Assembly: GCA_020809705.1 (NCBI GenBank)
Contig: CP085825.1
Location: 6,262,001 to 6,326,000 of the forward strand
Length of the DNA: 64,000 bases
Direction of reading: 5' to 3'
DNA from: Calonectria ilicicola
Lineage: Eukaryota; Ascomycota; Sordariomycetes; Hypocreales; Nectriaceae
Part shown: positions 34,516 through 46,248 of the stretch, in pieces
Position numbering within the stretch: the first letter of the stretch is position 1
How the letters are laid out: each line of letters starts with the position of its first letter
Translations under genes and position numbers: made by a program
The notes under the pieces: generated by a model
Told to the model about the DNA's origin: nothing
Databases searched by the model: none
The model's input: only the letters and a program-made list of their open reading frames with translations

Positions 34516-35659
34516 CTATGGCTTAAAGTTCGCCCGGAATGTAGCAATGGGAACGCTGATGTGTTCAAGCTTTGCTCTGCTGTTATCTTCGAGGCCTGGA
34601 TGAGGCGCGCGCTTGAGGGTCCAGACCTCCTCAACACCGAGGCTCTCCAAATAGGTGACGGTGCGAGCGTAGTTGGTGGCAACCTGGGCAATGCCATGGC
34701 TGTCGTCGGAAAAGGTAAACTTACCGCCAAGCTTCAACCATTCCTGACAATCATATGTCAGTGTCACCTCACAAGGGTCGGCGTAATATTTAAGCAACTC
34801 ACCTCAGAAATCAATCTCCCGGGGTAGGGTTCTGTCAAACCCTTGCGCAACCCAGCGCTGTTACACTCTAGCCACCCACCCTGCTCAGCAACCAGCTTCA
34901 GGTTTCGCACGACACGCTCCCATACACCTTTCCACTGTCGAACGTCCCTCTCGGGATCCTCGCTCATCAAGCGAATGAGATCAAAGTGCCCCACAACCTG
35001 AGGCTTGAGGGTCTGGAGCATCTGGTATTGCAGATCGTAGTAGTCCTCGTACATGCGCTCTTCTGTGCCAGGTTCGTCGGAGCCGACGCCACTCAGGTTA
35101 CGAGCTTTTGCGTATGTTTCCTTGTCTAGGTCGATGGGGATGCTGTGGACGTGGTGGACGGAGCCGATGAAGTAGTCGATGATGGGGTCCTCGGCGAGGG
35201 CAAGAACCAGGGGCCCAAATTCGGGCCGGATGAACTCGGCCTCGAAGCCGATTAGGATGTGTAGTTGTGAGGCATATTCTTTCTGGAGGCGCTTGGCTTC
35301 GGTGAGATAAGCTTCATGGCGAATTGGTAGTATAGCAAGGGAAGCTTTCGGGTCATCGAGCTATATGAAGTGTGAGACAACTAGGAGTTTAGAGGTCGAG
35401 TACGTAAAACGCCAATGAGGTGATACGCAAAGTCGTACAAAGGAAAAAGGAAATATCGGGCCAAGCAGTGCAATAACAAGAAGAGCGCGCAACTCACCTC
35501 TTCGGGATATAGATCCCGCTCATGATAACGAGGCATGTGCTCAGTGAGCCCGATGGTCTTGTAGCCAATGGAGATGGCGTGCTTGAGAATTTCCTCAAGT
35601 TGGTCTTTGGCATGTCCCGGGCAGAACTGCCCGGAATGAGAGTGCATTGTGAAGGCCAT
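34516..35659 (-). CDS. HIS2: histidinol-phosphatase (PHP type)
   Basis: Three exons, 35659-35498, 35360-34803 and 34743-34516, give 315 aa. Both introns have GTGAGT donors and phase 0 joins. It removes phosphate from L-histidinol phosphate, the penultimate step of histidine synthesis. It belongs to the PHP metal-dependent phosphoesterases: MHSHSGQFCPGHA at the N-terminus and IGLTEHMPRY supply metal ligands, then GFEAEFIRPE, GSVHHVHSIPID, VVGHFDLIRL, and the final FSDDSHG. The enzyme type is the fungal/Bacillus form rather than the HAD form found in enterobacteria. Length is close to yeast His2 (335 aa). Cytosolic; no targeting signal. Confidence 0.94.
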
Positions 35660-36408
35660 GATGGCAAATTTCTTGTTGTGTCTCGATGGCGGGGGCGGGG
35701 TTGATAACGAGGCGTCGCCTGGGAGCGGGAACAAATGGTTGCGTGGGTGATGGGATCTGATCGACTCGCGATTTCACAGGAACTTTGCGCTTCAATGAAC
35801 CACAACAGAGATTTGGAAATTCTAAGTAGTCGGGGGGAAAAGAACTGAAAAACGGTGAGGTTTAGATTTTGCCGGTTTCAAGCTACCGTCATGCGTAATT
35901 CTTAGCTCGTAGATGGTTGGAAGGGCCCACTTTTGACGTTGTGAGTAATTCCTTCCCTCAATAGCCAGCCAGTCACAAGCAGTATCAGCGATGATGAAGA
36001 GTCACTGGAACAAGTTGCTGCAACATCAACCGCATTAGGCACAATGGTCATTTGATCGTCTCAAAGTATCCCTATTCTTAACGGGCAGCCCCGAGCAGGA
36101 CTCCCATCTTCATGCTAACATAGTCTCTCGAACAGGTAAATATATATGCAGGGCCTGGTCATTAGCTGGCCTCAGTCATGATCCCATCATAAAAAAAAGA
36201 GAAGAAAAAAAAGAGTAAGAGAAAGTTATACAGCTGGTGGTATCAGTCAACACATGCATGTTCCCATGCGTTACCCGTCTTTGAGACGTCCCGTCCCTTT
36301 CCCATAAACGCCATGCAAATGAATACGTTGTAGTCCCGATTAAAACAAAACATTAGCCCGCCCAGTTCTTTTTGCAAATAAGAATATTGTTTCCTCCTTT
36401 CCCTTCTA
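35660..36408. other. intergenic, HIS2 promoter
   Basis: No gene supported; a short minus frame at 36243-36503 overlaps the end of the DUF3433 gene. A purine-rich AAAAAAAAGAGAAGAAAAAA tract lies near 36190-36210. No clear GCN4-like TGACTCA was noted close to the HIS2 start. Confidence 0.4.
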
Positions 36409-39400
36409 TTATTCCTTTTCATGCAATCCTGGTATATCGCCGTACGAATAAACACCAGGTCCAATACTGATGTAACGGCCGGGGTCCTTTGCGCTGCTGC
36501 CACTCACAGCTGGGTCTGTCGTCTCTCCTCCAGGCACGTCTCCTCCCGAAGCGTCCAGCTCGGCTGCCGGTCGCAGTGCCTTGCGCTCGTCCTGGACGAT
36601 GCCAATACCGTAGCTTCGGCCACTTGCGCCGCCATTGTGCCAACCAAGACGGAATGTCTTGCGTCTCAGGCGTCGCGCCAGGGCCTCGTCCTCCATCCAG
36701 GCTGCTCCGTCAGGCAGACGCGACCAGAGCGTCGAGTCGGCCAAGAGACTAGCCTGTGCTGCAATACTACACGGGTTCTTGGACAGCGGGGGGCCTCTGT
36801 GTGCGGTGCGCAAGCCAAAGATGCCGAGAACCAGAGAGGCAGCGAGGAGAACAGCCAGTAAAATCGATTGCTCGCGAGACTGTGTGAGTCTCGGGATATA
36901 GTAATCAACCGAAGCAGTAATATACGAGTCGGCGCGTGCTCGCAGTTTCGACGACGATGAAACAGGTCGTCGGATTAATGGATTGTTGAGTACCTGTGCA
37001 CCCAATATACTATGTTGAAGTTTGATAGCCTCGCTAACCGCGTTCTGTCGGTCAGATGATGAGAGGCGCTCGAAAGGAATGTTGAGCCGTGACATGACTA
37101 GAGTTCGAAAAAAGCCATCCAGGCCATCAAGTGTGCTGTTCAGGGATCCAAGATCTCCAATCGCCTCATAGGCCAACGACAACTCAACATCCAGGTCGGA
37201 TTTTCGCGCGGTTGGTTCGATTGCGAGGGGAATATTGTTTGTATCAATAGAGATGTCTTCAGTGTGGAAGGTTGTGTCCACTTCGACGTTAGAGATGGTC
37301 TCGTTGCATTGCAAGGCGGTCATGAAGCCATCGCTGCTACAGTCACCCCAGACATAAGAAAGCGTGTAGGCGTTTGATAATCCGGTACAGGATGATACAA
37401 CGCGTCCAGTAGTAGAGATACCATCTCCACAAATAGCTTCCTTTTTTGAGCTAGAGCTACCGTGTGTCACACACTTCATGTCCGCACCGGCCCCATCGCT
37501 GAGCGATATAGTCTCACAGTTTAGAGAAGGTTGGAGAGCTGTTACTTTGGCAGTTAGTTCAGTGTTTGGAAGTGGCCAGTTTTTGGCGCGGTTCATGAGG
37601 GTGAGGTTGGGAAATGCGAGGTCCTGGTAGGTCCACGAAGGGTAGCTAGGCGTGGAGCGGATAAGAACCCGCTCGACAATATCGGTGTCTAGTGTGGAAT
37701 TAAGAGACTCAGTGGTGGACTTGAACTCCGTGTCTATGTGAAGTTGCAATTGAGCTGTTTGTGCAACCTCAGCAATCGCAAACAACCCTGCCGAGAAAAT
37801 GGGCATCAGCCAGCCCAGTATGGCCATCCATTTGCGAAAAAAGACACCCCAGTCCTTTCGTTTCATCGACTTATAAGCTGTGCTGACACCAAATTCGTTC
37901 ATATAGGTCAGTCCCAGTGATTCCTTGAATCGAGTCTTGGATTGGGTAAGTTTGAGGAACGGTGTAAGACGGCGAGTATCGATATCGATACGGTTCCAGA
38001 AGACACCGAGTGAAACGAAAGCGAATGTCGGGACACAGGTCCAAAGAATGAACAGAGTGTCCGAAACATCAAACCCGTCGTTACCGGCTCGCAGGCCATA
38101 GACAATCCAAATGGCAGCAAGCAGAATGAGCGATACTACGATGCTCACACCCTGTGCACCAGCCAGCAATGTCCATGGCCTGTACTTTCCGACCCACTCC
38201 ACCATCTGATTCGAGCTGTCACTGCCAAGTGCTACCGTCGGCCCTCCGCTGAGCTGCTTGAGCTGGAACGTCTCTCCATCCTTTCGCCCTGGTTGACGCA
38301 GCTCCGTGGTATACCACGAGCCCGTGACTCTCGCGGCCACTGTCTCCATGCTGGCACTTCCGGTGCCGGCCAGTCGGGCCAAGAAATGGCGGCTGCTCAC
38401 AAGCAAGGCTGCGGTGCCAGCTGGGGACGTAGGGTCACGCGCCGCGATTCCGTACTTAGGAGGTGAGTGGTACAGCATTGGGAGAATCAAACCCCCCAAA
38501 ATGCAAAACAAACCAGCCATGACATGAAGTATCGGACCACGTGCCTTCAATAATTTCGTTCCGTCTGCTTCAATGACAAGGTGAAAAGCGCCTGTTGAGA
38601 GGACGACTTGAGCACGGAGGATTAGGGATACGATAACGGATGTGACAACAAGGTGATGACGATTGCGAAAGCCGGTAGTGAGGGCCTTGAAACTACCCAT
38701 GCCGGGATAGTCAAGCAAAACGGTTCGGTGAGCTTGTTTTCGACGAGTTTCTTCGCCAGAGGTTGGTCGACCCTCGAGGATGATCCAAGGAGTATAAAGC
38801 AGTGCCTGAGCTTCAACCCTTGACCAGAGCATTAATAAAATAGAGGTGACTTTTTTCACACGTACCAGGTCAGCTTCGTTTTCTCAAAGTTTCAATGCTT
38901 AAATCGCATAAGTCGTCACAAATCCAAGACGGACTTACCAATGACAGGCCCAAATGTCCACGCCCCTTGACCATTGCTCGGCCAGTCCTTCCGCGAGATA
39001 GCCCATGTCACCAGCTCGGCGGTGAGCGCCAATGAAGCGAATGAGCCCAAAAAGATGCCGAATACTCGCTGCCGCAACCACTCGGGCCTCCAACCATCGC
39101 GAATCCCAACCTCTGACGCCTCCATCACCTCCATCACCCCACCTACACTCTTACTGCCATTGCTTCGTGACCCAATGGTTGTATGAGGTGGGCTGTCGTA
39201 GTAGGGCTGGTCGAGAAGTGCATTGGGGTTGTTCAGGCCGCTGGCGCGCTTGTACGGGGATGAATAATCGCTATATATTGTCGTCGTATGGGTCGAAGCA
39301 AACGGGTCACTGGGGAATCCTGATGCAACTCCGGGTGATGGAAAATGGCCGCGTTGTAATGTCTGAAATCCCGATGTCATGGGACTTGCCAGTGGTGTGG

Positions 39401-39665
39401 TGAGGGGGCTGGGACTGCGTGGGCCAGGAGCAATATAGAGCTGGCTAGGTGAGGTGTTACTGCTGGTATGGGAGGGTGGTGGCGGGGAGAGGAGCGGTTG
39501 GGAGAAGACATTGTTGGTTGAAGTCGTTGGTTGCGGCGATGGATATCGAGGATAGCTGTTGGAGGATGAAGGGATGGACTCGTTATAGGGAACGGGAATG
39601 AGGTCCGATTCGCGGTTAGAACGATCGACGCCATGGAGGGCCAAGTTATCCCACGACGTTGCCAT
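36409..39665 (-). CDS. DUF3433-family multi-pass membrane protein
   Basis: Two exons, 39665-38939 and about 38882-36409, encode about 1066 aa. The donor is GTAAGT. Two in-frame acceptors nine bases apart (exon start 38882 or 38873) both keep the frame; neither follows CAG/TAG, so the exact join is uncertain. The first 195 residues are Ser/Pro/Thr-rich and likely disordered and cytoplasmic. Membrane segments are seen near 201-223, 320-342, 360-380, 480-506, 517-538 and 594-616. A large, probably extracellular region rich in NxT/S and Cys follows, then a segment near 915-933 and a cytoplasmic tail. The arrangement matches the fungal DUF3433 family, whose function is not established. Confidence 0.85.
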
Positions 39666-42600
39666 TGTCGTTGGCGCTGGCGTCGACGGGCCCTGTCTGC
39701 CTCTGGTCCTCGGAATTCTTCGAGCTTGCTCTCCTTTCTGGCGATCCTCTTCTACTCTGCTATGTTAAGGTATGGTATGTCGATCTTTTGACTCCTTGAG
39801 GTAGGTTCGCGTGTGTTCGTTTTGGCAAATGAATGAATAATAATGATTGAACGAATGGGTGGGTGAGTGAGTGAGTGAGCGGCCTGCTTGGCTTACACGC
39901 CTGTGCCTGTCCCTCAGATTATCTCTGGTGTCTTCTGGGGAGGCTTGAGGGAGACAGAGCTTTCCAAAATGGAAAGCAAATCAAGCCATGGTCGACAGAA
40001 CAAACGAATGACGGTAAAAAAAGAGCGAGCAATGCGCAATGGCTGGAAGGAATGTACAAAGTGTGCAGCGTACGCTCATCATCCAAAGATGTGTCTGGGG
40101 ACGCACACAGGGCAGGGAGAGAAGGCGGGCCGTCAAGCGAATCCAGGGCGGCGAGCAGGCCAAGACAAGACCAAAGACCAGGAGGTTGAACACCTTCAGG
40201 AAGCAGAGACGCGCCACCAGATGCAAGGAAATCAGAATCACGCACTTAGGGAGAAAGCGGCTACAAGATTCGAGCCCAAAAAAAGAATACCAAGCGCCCT
40301 TCGACGTGCTGGCCCCCAGGCTTCCCCAACCGCCCCGTCAGCCGTAGTGTAGAACCGGGCCTGCTTCCTGAGATCCATCGTGAAGCGGCCCATGTTTCCC
40401 ACCACGCCCCCTGCGACTAGCCTGCGTGCCGCCCCTGGTCGCTCAACTCCACTGTCAGCACTGTCAGCAAAGCCTTGGACCAATTTTTCTGTGTCGTGTT
40501 GTGCAGCGAGCCTGTTTGGAGGGTGCCAGTTGCTGTTGATCTGAATTTTGAGGGCCCATGGGTAGCCGTGCCGAGTATCCCACGCAGCGCGCGGGAGCTG
40601 TCACGTCAAGGCGGTTCCCCCACGGCAAGCAGGTGCCGTATCCTGTCGGTGCACGCAGCGTAGCGCAGGTCAGCTTGGGGAGGTTTGTTCCCGGGCCAAA
40701 GCAGCCAGAAGGACCATAAGGATGAAAGCGGATGCTGGAATCAATCCTCCGAAGGCATGTCAGATCAATAATCGCCTGTTCGTAAACTTCATCCCATGTG
40801 GTCAGGCTCCCTGTTCCCTGTCCGTCCCTCGTTCCAAGCCTGATTTCCGTATTCCTCCCCCAGCTATAAACAAACTGTATTATGCTGCTGTTAACCGCCC
40901 ATCCCTACCTGCACACCACCCTCTTCGTCGTTTTCGTTCCCCTCGTGGCCCGCGCCCACCGCCACGCATGGGCCCTGCATGCAAGGAACGCGCCCAGCCG
41001 CATGGGCAAGCAACCATCTTTTTTTCTTCACCACGGCTGGGCGGCTACGCCAGCGCACGCCTGCAGCCTAGAGTGACAGGGCATGCGCTCGCTTTTTTGT
41101 TTTTGTTTTGGTTTGTTTCTTTCCGCCTCCTTCCGGTCTGTCGGTAGTCACGAGGGTCTTTGGTCTGATGCTTGCTCCCTTTTCCAACAGATGCAAGCGA
41201 GAAAACCAAGGCAATGAATGAATGGGACCAGTCAAGTCTCCGCCTGACTCACGCTCGCGAAGTCCGAAGCTGAGATCGCCCATCACATCCTCCCTCCACC
41301 TGCTGACATCACTGGGAAGTTAAATGGAAGAGTGCAATTTCAACTCCGTGCCCTGTCTTGGCAACCTTAAAGAGCGACCGAGCCATTTATTGTTCTTGTT
41401 GTCAATGCGACTTATCAACCCAACTTACAACAATTGCACTATGCACACAGGTAGTACTGCTTTTCTCCCTCTTTCTCTTTCTCATTCTCTCTCTCCGACC
41501 CATGTCTACAATCCCCTAACGGACCTTGGATCCTGTCGAATATTTCCGGTGGCTGCCCCCCATCGGCACCCAAATCGAACAAACCCATTGATAGTCTGAA
41601 TGCCTTATGCATCTTCTACTCCACAACGCGAACTACTCATTAGCCTCTCCCCTGGCGTCAGGCCCGGCGCTCAGGCCAGGCCTTGATGGACCGCCAAATA
41701 CTACGCCGCACCGTTGGCGCCGCCGCCATGGCGTGGCCGACCGTCAAGGTTTCTGCAAGGGGAAATTAATCGTGGCTTTCGCTGCTTACATCCATGCTGG
41801 CCCTACCGCCAAAGCACATACGTAACCACCCATCCGTCCATCTTGTGATCCATCACACATCCATCCCCCTTTTGTCTGTAAACCCATGGTCCATGAGCCG
41901 GCTTCCTCCTCTCCCCACCCGAAAAGTTGGAGCCGAAAATGGCACAGCTTCGCCTTTATCTTGCTTCTTTTGCTCCTTGTGCGGTTTTTTGAGTTTACGG
42001 TCCCTCTTCATTCACAATTAGCTACATAGCCTGTAAACTATAGATCTGAACTCTGCACAGCACTTGACAGTTCTGCCCTATCAAGTCTTCTGGTTACGCA
42101 ATCTAGCTGCCAAATTAGGAAGTTGTGCAAAAAGGGGTGTTGTGACTGGCATCACGACACCATCCTGACTACTCTCGACCAAAATCGAGTCGAATCATTA
42201 CGTCCACCTACTGCCTCCTCGCAGCCAGCATAAACACCAGGCCGAAGGGGGTGTTCTCCATTAGCTCTCTCCTAAAAACCTAGCCAATATGAACAACACT
42301 AGGGATGTGATAAATAACCCAACCCTACGCCTCTAAGTCGCCCATGTTTAATGGTGACGATACTTGAAAAGCCTAAGACAGGAGAGAAAGAACAAACGAA
42401 GCAGATTTTGCTGTACATGCACATGATTGGATTGTACCCTCACAAAATAATTCTGTCATGAGTCCTTTGCAGGTTTTTTTTTAATAATGTTTTCAACTCT
42501 TGATATATGTAAACTTCAAACAGCTTCCTCCATCACAACTCATCCCCACGCGGAACGATCTGATACCGTTCCGTTACACATACACATACAAACATACCTG

Positions 42601-43248
42601 CAGCAGTCCACACATGTCCTCGAGAACAGTATACAAATAGTTCTCTCTAATATACAATTGAACATGCCTGCCAGGGTCCGTTCACCTATGCGCTCACCCC
42701 CATCATCCTCTGGACAATTCCAGGCTGTAAGATCAGGGCAGTGACCCGAGTCACAAATTCCCGAAAAAGAACGCTATCCTTACGCCTTGCCATCAGATCA
42801 TTCCACCTCTTGTGTTGACCACACTTCTCAGTTGAGAACAAGAATAAGAAAGAAAGGCATTAAAAAAAGATGTCCGAAACGCCAGGATAGAGCCATAAAA
42901 ATAAAAATAAAGTGATGGACGAGCCCTACCCCTTTGAGTGGCGCCGGACATTGAGGTAATGATGTATGGTCGGAGCGTCCGACCTGCAAGTCTATACCGA
43001 ATGCAGTTCTCGCACTTTTTAAAAGCAAAGCAGAGAAGTAGCAAGAAAAAAAACGTTTCGCGTCAAGCAATCATGATCGCGGTCTGTCGACGGTGCCTCG
43101 TCATCGACGAGGTGGCGCATTTGCACCAAATCCTAGTTGTAACCGTCCGCCGAAGAAGGGTATCGAAGTGTTGCAAAGAAAAGGGAAAATGCGGTAGTAG
43201 CAGAGATGTAATATTCAAATGACGAGGGAAATAGGCGTCTTCACGCGA
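39666..43248. other. 3.6 kb intergenic region
   Basis: This is the MSB2 3' region and the DUF3433 promoter. Open frames such as 39888-40352 and 40722-41147 are in G/C-rich low-bias sequence and look accidental. A GTGA repeat is near 39863-39880 and a C/T-rich tract lies at 41460-41500. Confidence 0.45.
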
Positions 43249-46248
43249 TCAGTTCCAGCCAAGCGAGTTCTCGGCAGCAACAGGAGGCGAGATGTACTGA
43301 GTACGAGCAGAGTTGCCCATACCACTGCGACCACTGCCGTGGCTGTCGCGGCCGGCAGCACGAGCATTGTCGGCACCGTTACCATTGTGCACGGCACCAT
43401 AAGCCGAGAAGTCTTGGCTTAGGAGGGCACCGCCCATCAAGGCAGGGCTGCCGTTAGCAGCGTAACCCATCTCGGAAGAGTTCTGGCTGCTGCCGAGGGA
43501 GCTGGCACGGCGGTGGCCCTGTTGCTTCTTGCGCTTGTAGCGACGGGCAACAAGGAACATAGCAGCACCGTACATGACACTGAGACCAAAGGCACCGACG
43601 GCAATACCGGCAGTGGTAGCCTTGTTCTTGGAAGACTGGCTGTCAGTGCCACCGTTGCTGAATCCATCGCTACCGCTGTCGCTGCTGCCTGAAGAGCTGC
43701 TGCCACTTCCAGAAGATCCGTCGCTAGCAATGTTGCCGAAGAGATCAATCTTAGTGTTGATGACGGATGTCAATGCACGCACAATATCCTGGCTGCTGGT
43801 GTACAGGGCAGAGTTAGGAGTGGTCAAATCGACCTGAAGTCGGTCGACCATGCTCTGGGGGTAGTAAACCTGGGCAATAGCAGTGATGTAACCCCACTTG
43901 TCACGAGTGTCGTAAGGGACAATCTTGCTAACCAAGAGACGGTCGGTGCTGAAACCGCCATCATTGGCAAGAGCTTGGGGAAGGTACTTGAAGATTTGAG
44001 CGGCGGCAACAGTGTTCTTGGCAACAAAGGCATAGTTGAGGGGGTACAAGAATCCGATCTGGATAAGAGTGGTTCCCTCAGGGATAGGCTGGTTGGGGTC
44101 ATCGGGCAGGATAACCTTGGGAACATTCTCGGGAAGACCAGTGCTGGTGGCAGTGCTGGAAGGCACAACAGTGTTCGTGTTGGTGGTGGCCTCGAAAACG
44201 ATGGTGCTGGGAAGCCAATCCGCAGTGTTGGTGAGGGTAGCGGTAGCGCGGATGCTGGTGACAGGCTCGAGGGAAGTGGCGATAGTCTGAGTGGGCTGCT
44301 CAGTAGCAGTAGGCTTCTGGGACTGAGATGTGGCAGTTGCGTGCTCAGCAGTGGACTCGTTTGTGTTGGTGGCGGGGGAGGTCTCCGTAGCCTTCGTAGC
44401 ATCGCCAGTAGTACCAGTAGCAGGCTCCTTGGTAGCAGTGTCGGTGCCTGAGGGAGTAGCAGTAGCGGCTCCGGTGGAGTCAGATTTGGGAGTGCCAGTA
44501 GGCATGCTGGTGTCAGTACCGGTAGCATCTGTTCCAGTGGCAGTAGGGTTCACGGAACCAGTAGGAGTACCAGTTCCAGCAGTGGTGCCAGGGGTGCCGG
44601 TTGGGGCGCCAGTAGCATCTGTACCAGTGGCAGTGGGGTTCATGGAGCCGGTTCCAACGGTGCCAGTTCCAGCGGTGCCAGTAGGGGTTCCAGTAGCAGT
44701 ACCAGTAGCATCAGTGCCAGTAGCAGGGGTGCCTGTAGGGAGGAGAGAATCGGTGAGAGAGCCGAGAGAGCCAGTCAGAGAACCGAGAGAGCCAGACAGG
44801 GTAGGGGTGGCAAGAAGACCAGACGATGTCAGATCGATGGGAAGCGAGGCTGAGATCGATAGAGATGGAAGAAGACCAGTAGCGGTAGGGGTACCAGTCT
44901 GGACAGCGGTGTTGGTGTTCTGAGTTCCAGTAGTAACTGGCAGTAGGCTATCCAGAGCAGAGCTAACAGCGGTGTTGAGAGGGTCGGCAACGGAACTGAC
45001 AACACTGTTGACAGGAGTGACAGCAGAGTTAACAGCGCTTGTGACATCGGCAACAGCGCTGGTAACATCAGCAACGGCAGAACTGACAATGCTGTTTACA
45101 GGCGTAACAACAGAATTGACAGCACTAGTGACATCGGCAACAGCACTAGTAACGTCAGCAACGGCAGAGCTAACAATGCTGTTTACAGGCGTAACAACAG
45201 AATTGACAGCACTGGTGACATCGGCAACAGCACTGGTAACGTCAGCAACGGCAGAGCTAACAATGCTGTTTACAGGCGTAACAACAGAATTGACAGCACT
45301 GGTAACTTCAGCAACTGCGGAGCTAACAATGCTGTTCACAGGCGTAACGATGGAGTTAACGGCACTGGTCACATCGGCGACGGCGGAGCTAATAACGCTG
45401 TCGAGAGGAGTGACGACAGAGTTAACGGCACTAGTCACATCGGCGACGGCGGAACTGACGACACTGTTCAAAGGATCAAGAAGGCCGGCGGTAGTCGTGG
45501 CGGCGGCAGGAGTATCGGTAGTTCCAGCTGCAGCACTTGTCGCAGGGGCCTGGGGAGTCGACTTGTCAGAAGTGGCATCTGGAGTCTGCGTAGCAGAGGC
45601 CTGGCTGGTGGGAGTAGTATCGGCCAGCGCAGTGCTGACAGCGCTGTTGATAGGGTCGACAACAGAGTTGACCAGGCTGTTGACGGGATCGAGCAGTCCA
45701 GCAGATGTGGAATCGGCAGAAGTAGCATCGGCGGTTGGTGTGGCAGTGTCAGCGCTTCCGTCGGTGGCGGTTGAGCCAGCTTCGCTGGTGCCACTAACGG
45801 TGAGGAAGGTTGTTTGGCCAACTAAGATCGCAGTGTCGCTGTCTGATTCCTTTGTCTGGGTGGCAGCTGGTGTTGATGCTGTGTCATCCGCGGTACCAGT
45901 AGTGGCTGTGGCAAAGGTAGTTGGCATGGTACCAGTGCTGCTCCCCAACAGGTCTTCGGACGACAGAAGATCGGCGTGATCTGACAGGATTTGAGAGATG
46001 TCCAGACTATCGATCTGACGCTTGGTGGTCGAGGTCCCATCGTAGCTCGTGCTGTCGGAATCGGTCTCGGAATTGCTTGGGGAATCGGACGATGAAGGCA
46101 GACTCTGAGAAGAGGTGATTGTGTTGTTGCCATGAGTAATCTCTCGCTTGATTTGTCGGGGGAAGTAGATGCGTGGCTGGTTGTCCTCAGCGACGGAGAG
46201 GGTGGCAAAGGCCAACGCGGTGGCCAGAGCCAAAGACTTGATTTGCAT
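43249..46248 (-). CDS. MSB2: Msb2-type signalling mucin
   Basis: Intronless, 999 aa. Signal peptide 1-20 (MQIKSLALATALAFATLSVA). A Ser/Thr-rich, presumably O-glycosylated mucin region fills most of the protein, including tandem repeats at about residues 256-420 and a later GT-rich part (TGTDATGT-type). The conserved Hkr1/Msb2 homology region lies at about 708-840, with LIQIGFLYPLNYAFV, AQIFKYLP and KWGYITAIAQVYYP. It is followed by a Gly/Ser linker, a membrane helix at about 880-900 (GIAVGAFGLSVMYGAAMFLV), basic RRYKRKK, and a cytoplasmic tail of about 97 residues. Msb2 is a plasma-membrane sensor upstream of the filamentation/invasion MAPK pathway in fungi, acting with Cdc42 and Sho1; in plant pathogens it senses surfaces. 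Ortholog call rests on the homology region plus layout. Confidence 0.9.
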   Translation of the reverse strand: MQIKSLALATALAFATLSVAEDNQPRIYFPRQIKREITHGNNTITSSQSLPSSSDSPSNSETDSDSTSYDGTSTTKRQIDSLDISQILSDHADLLSSEDLLGSSTGTMPTTFATATTGTADDTASTPAATQTKESDSDTAILVGQTTFLTVSGTSEAGSTATDGSADTATPTADATSADSTSAGLLDPVNSLVNSVVDPINSAVSTALADTTPTSQASATQTPDATSDKSTPQAPATSAAAGTTDTPAAATTTAGLLDPLNSVVSSAVADVTSAVNSVVTPLDSVISSAVADVTSAVNSIVTPVNSIVSSAVAEVTSAVNSVVTPVNSIVSSAVADVTSAVADVTSAVNSVVTPVNSIVSSAVADVTSAVADVTSAVNSVVTPVNSIVSSAVADVTSAVADVTSAVNSAVTPVNSVVSSVADPLNTAVSSALDSLLPVTTGTQNTNTAVQTGTPTATGLLPSLSISASLPIDLTSSGLLATPTLSGSLGSLTGSLGSLTDSLLPTGTPATGTDATGTATGTPTGTAGTGTVGTGSMNPTATGTDATGAPTGTPGTTAGTGTPTGSVNPTATGTDATGTDTSMPTGTPKSDSTGAATATPSGTDTATKEPATGTTGDATKATETSPATNTNESTAEHATATSQSQKPTATEQPTQTIATSLEPVTSIRATATLTNTADWLPSTIVFEATTNTNTVVPSSTATSTGLPENVPKVILPDDPNQPIPEGTTLIQIGFLYPLNYAFVAKNTVAAAQIFKYLPQALANDGGFSTDRLLVSKIVPYDTRDKWGYITAIAQVYYPQSMVDRLQVDLTTPNSALYTSSQDIVRALTSVINTKIDLFGNIASDGSSGSGSSSSGSSDSGSDGFSNGGTDSQSSKNKATTAGIAVGAFGLSVMYGAAMFLVARRYKRKKQQGHRRASSLGSSQNSSEMGYAANGSPALMGGALLSQDFSAYGAVHNGNGADNARAAGRDSHGSGRSGMGNSARTQYISPPVAAENSLGWN
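44990..45470 (-). repeat. coding tandem repeat of MSB2, 66-bp and 87-bp units
   Basis: The anchor (GCTG/ACTG)TT... recurs at 45004, 45091, 45178, 45265, 45331, 45397 and 45463. The spacings are 87, 87, 87, 66, 66 and 66 bp. The 66-bp unit encodes 22 residues (AVADVTSAVNSVVTPVNSIV plus SS). The 87-bp unit has an extra 21 bp repeating AVADVTS. The middle 87-bp copies are nearly identical in DNA, so they arose recently. Confidence 0.92.

Noticed and set aside
44972..45979. 335-codon plus-strand frame with repeated TALVTSATAEL-like units
   Set aside because: It is the reverse image of the MSB2 tandem repeat. MSB2 has a signal peptide, homology region and membrane helix; the reverse frame has none.
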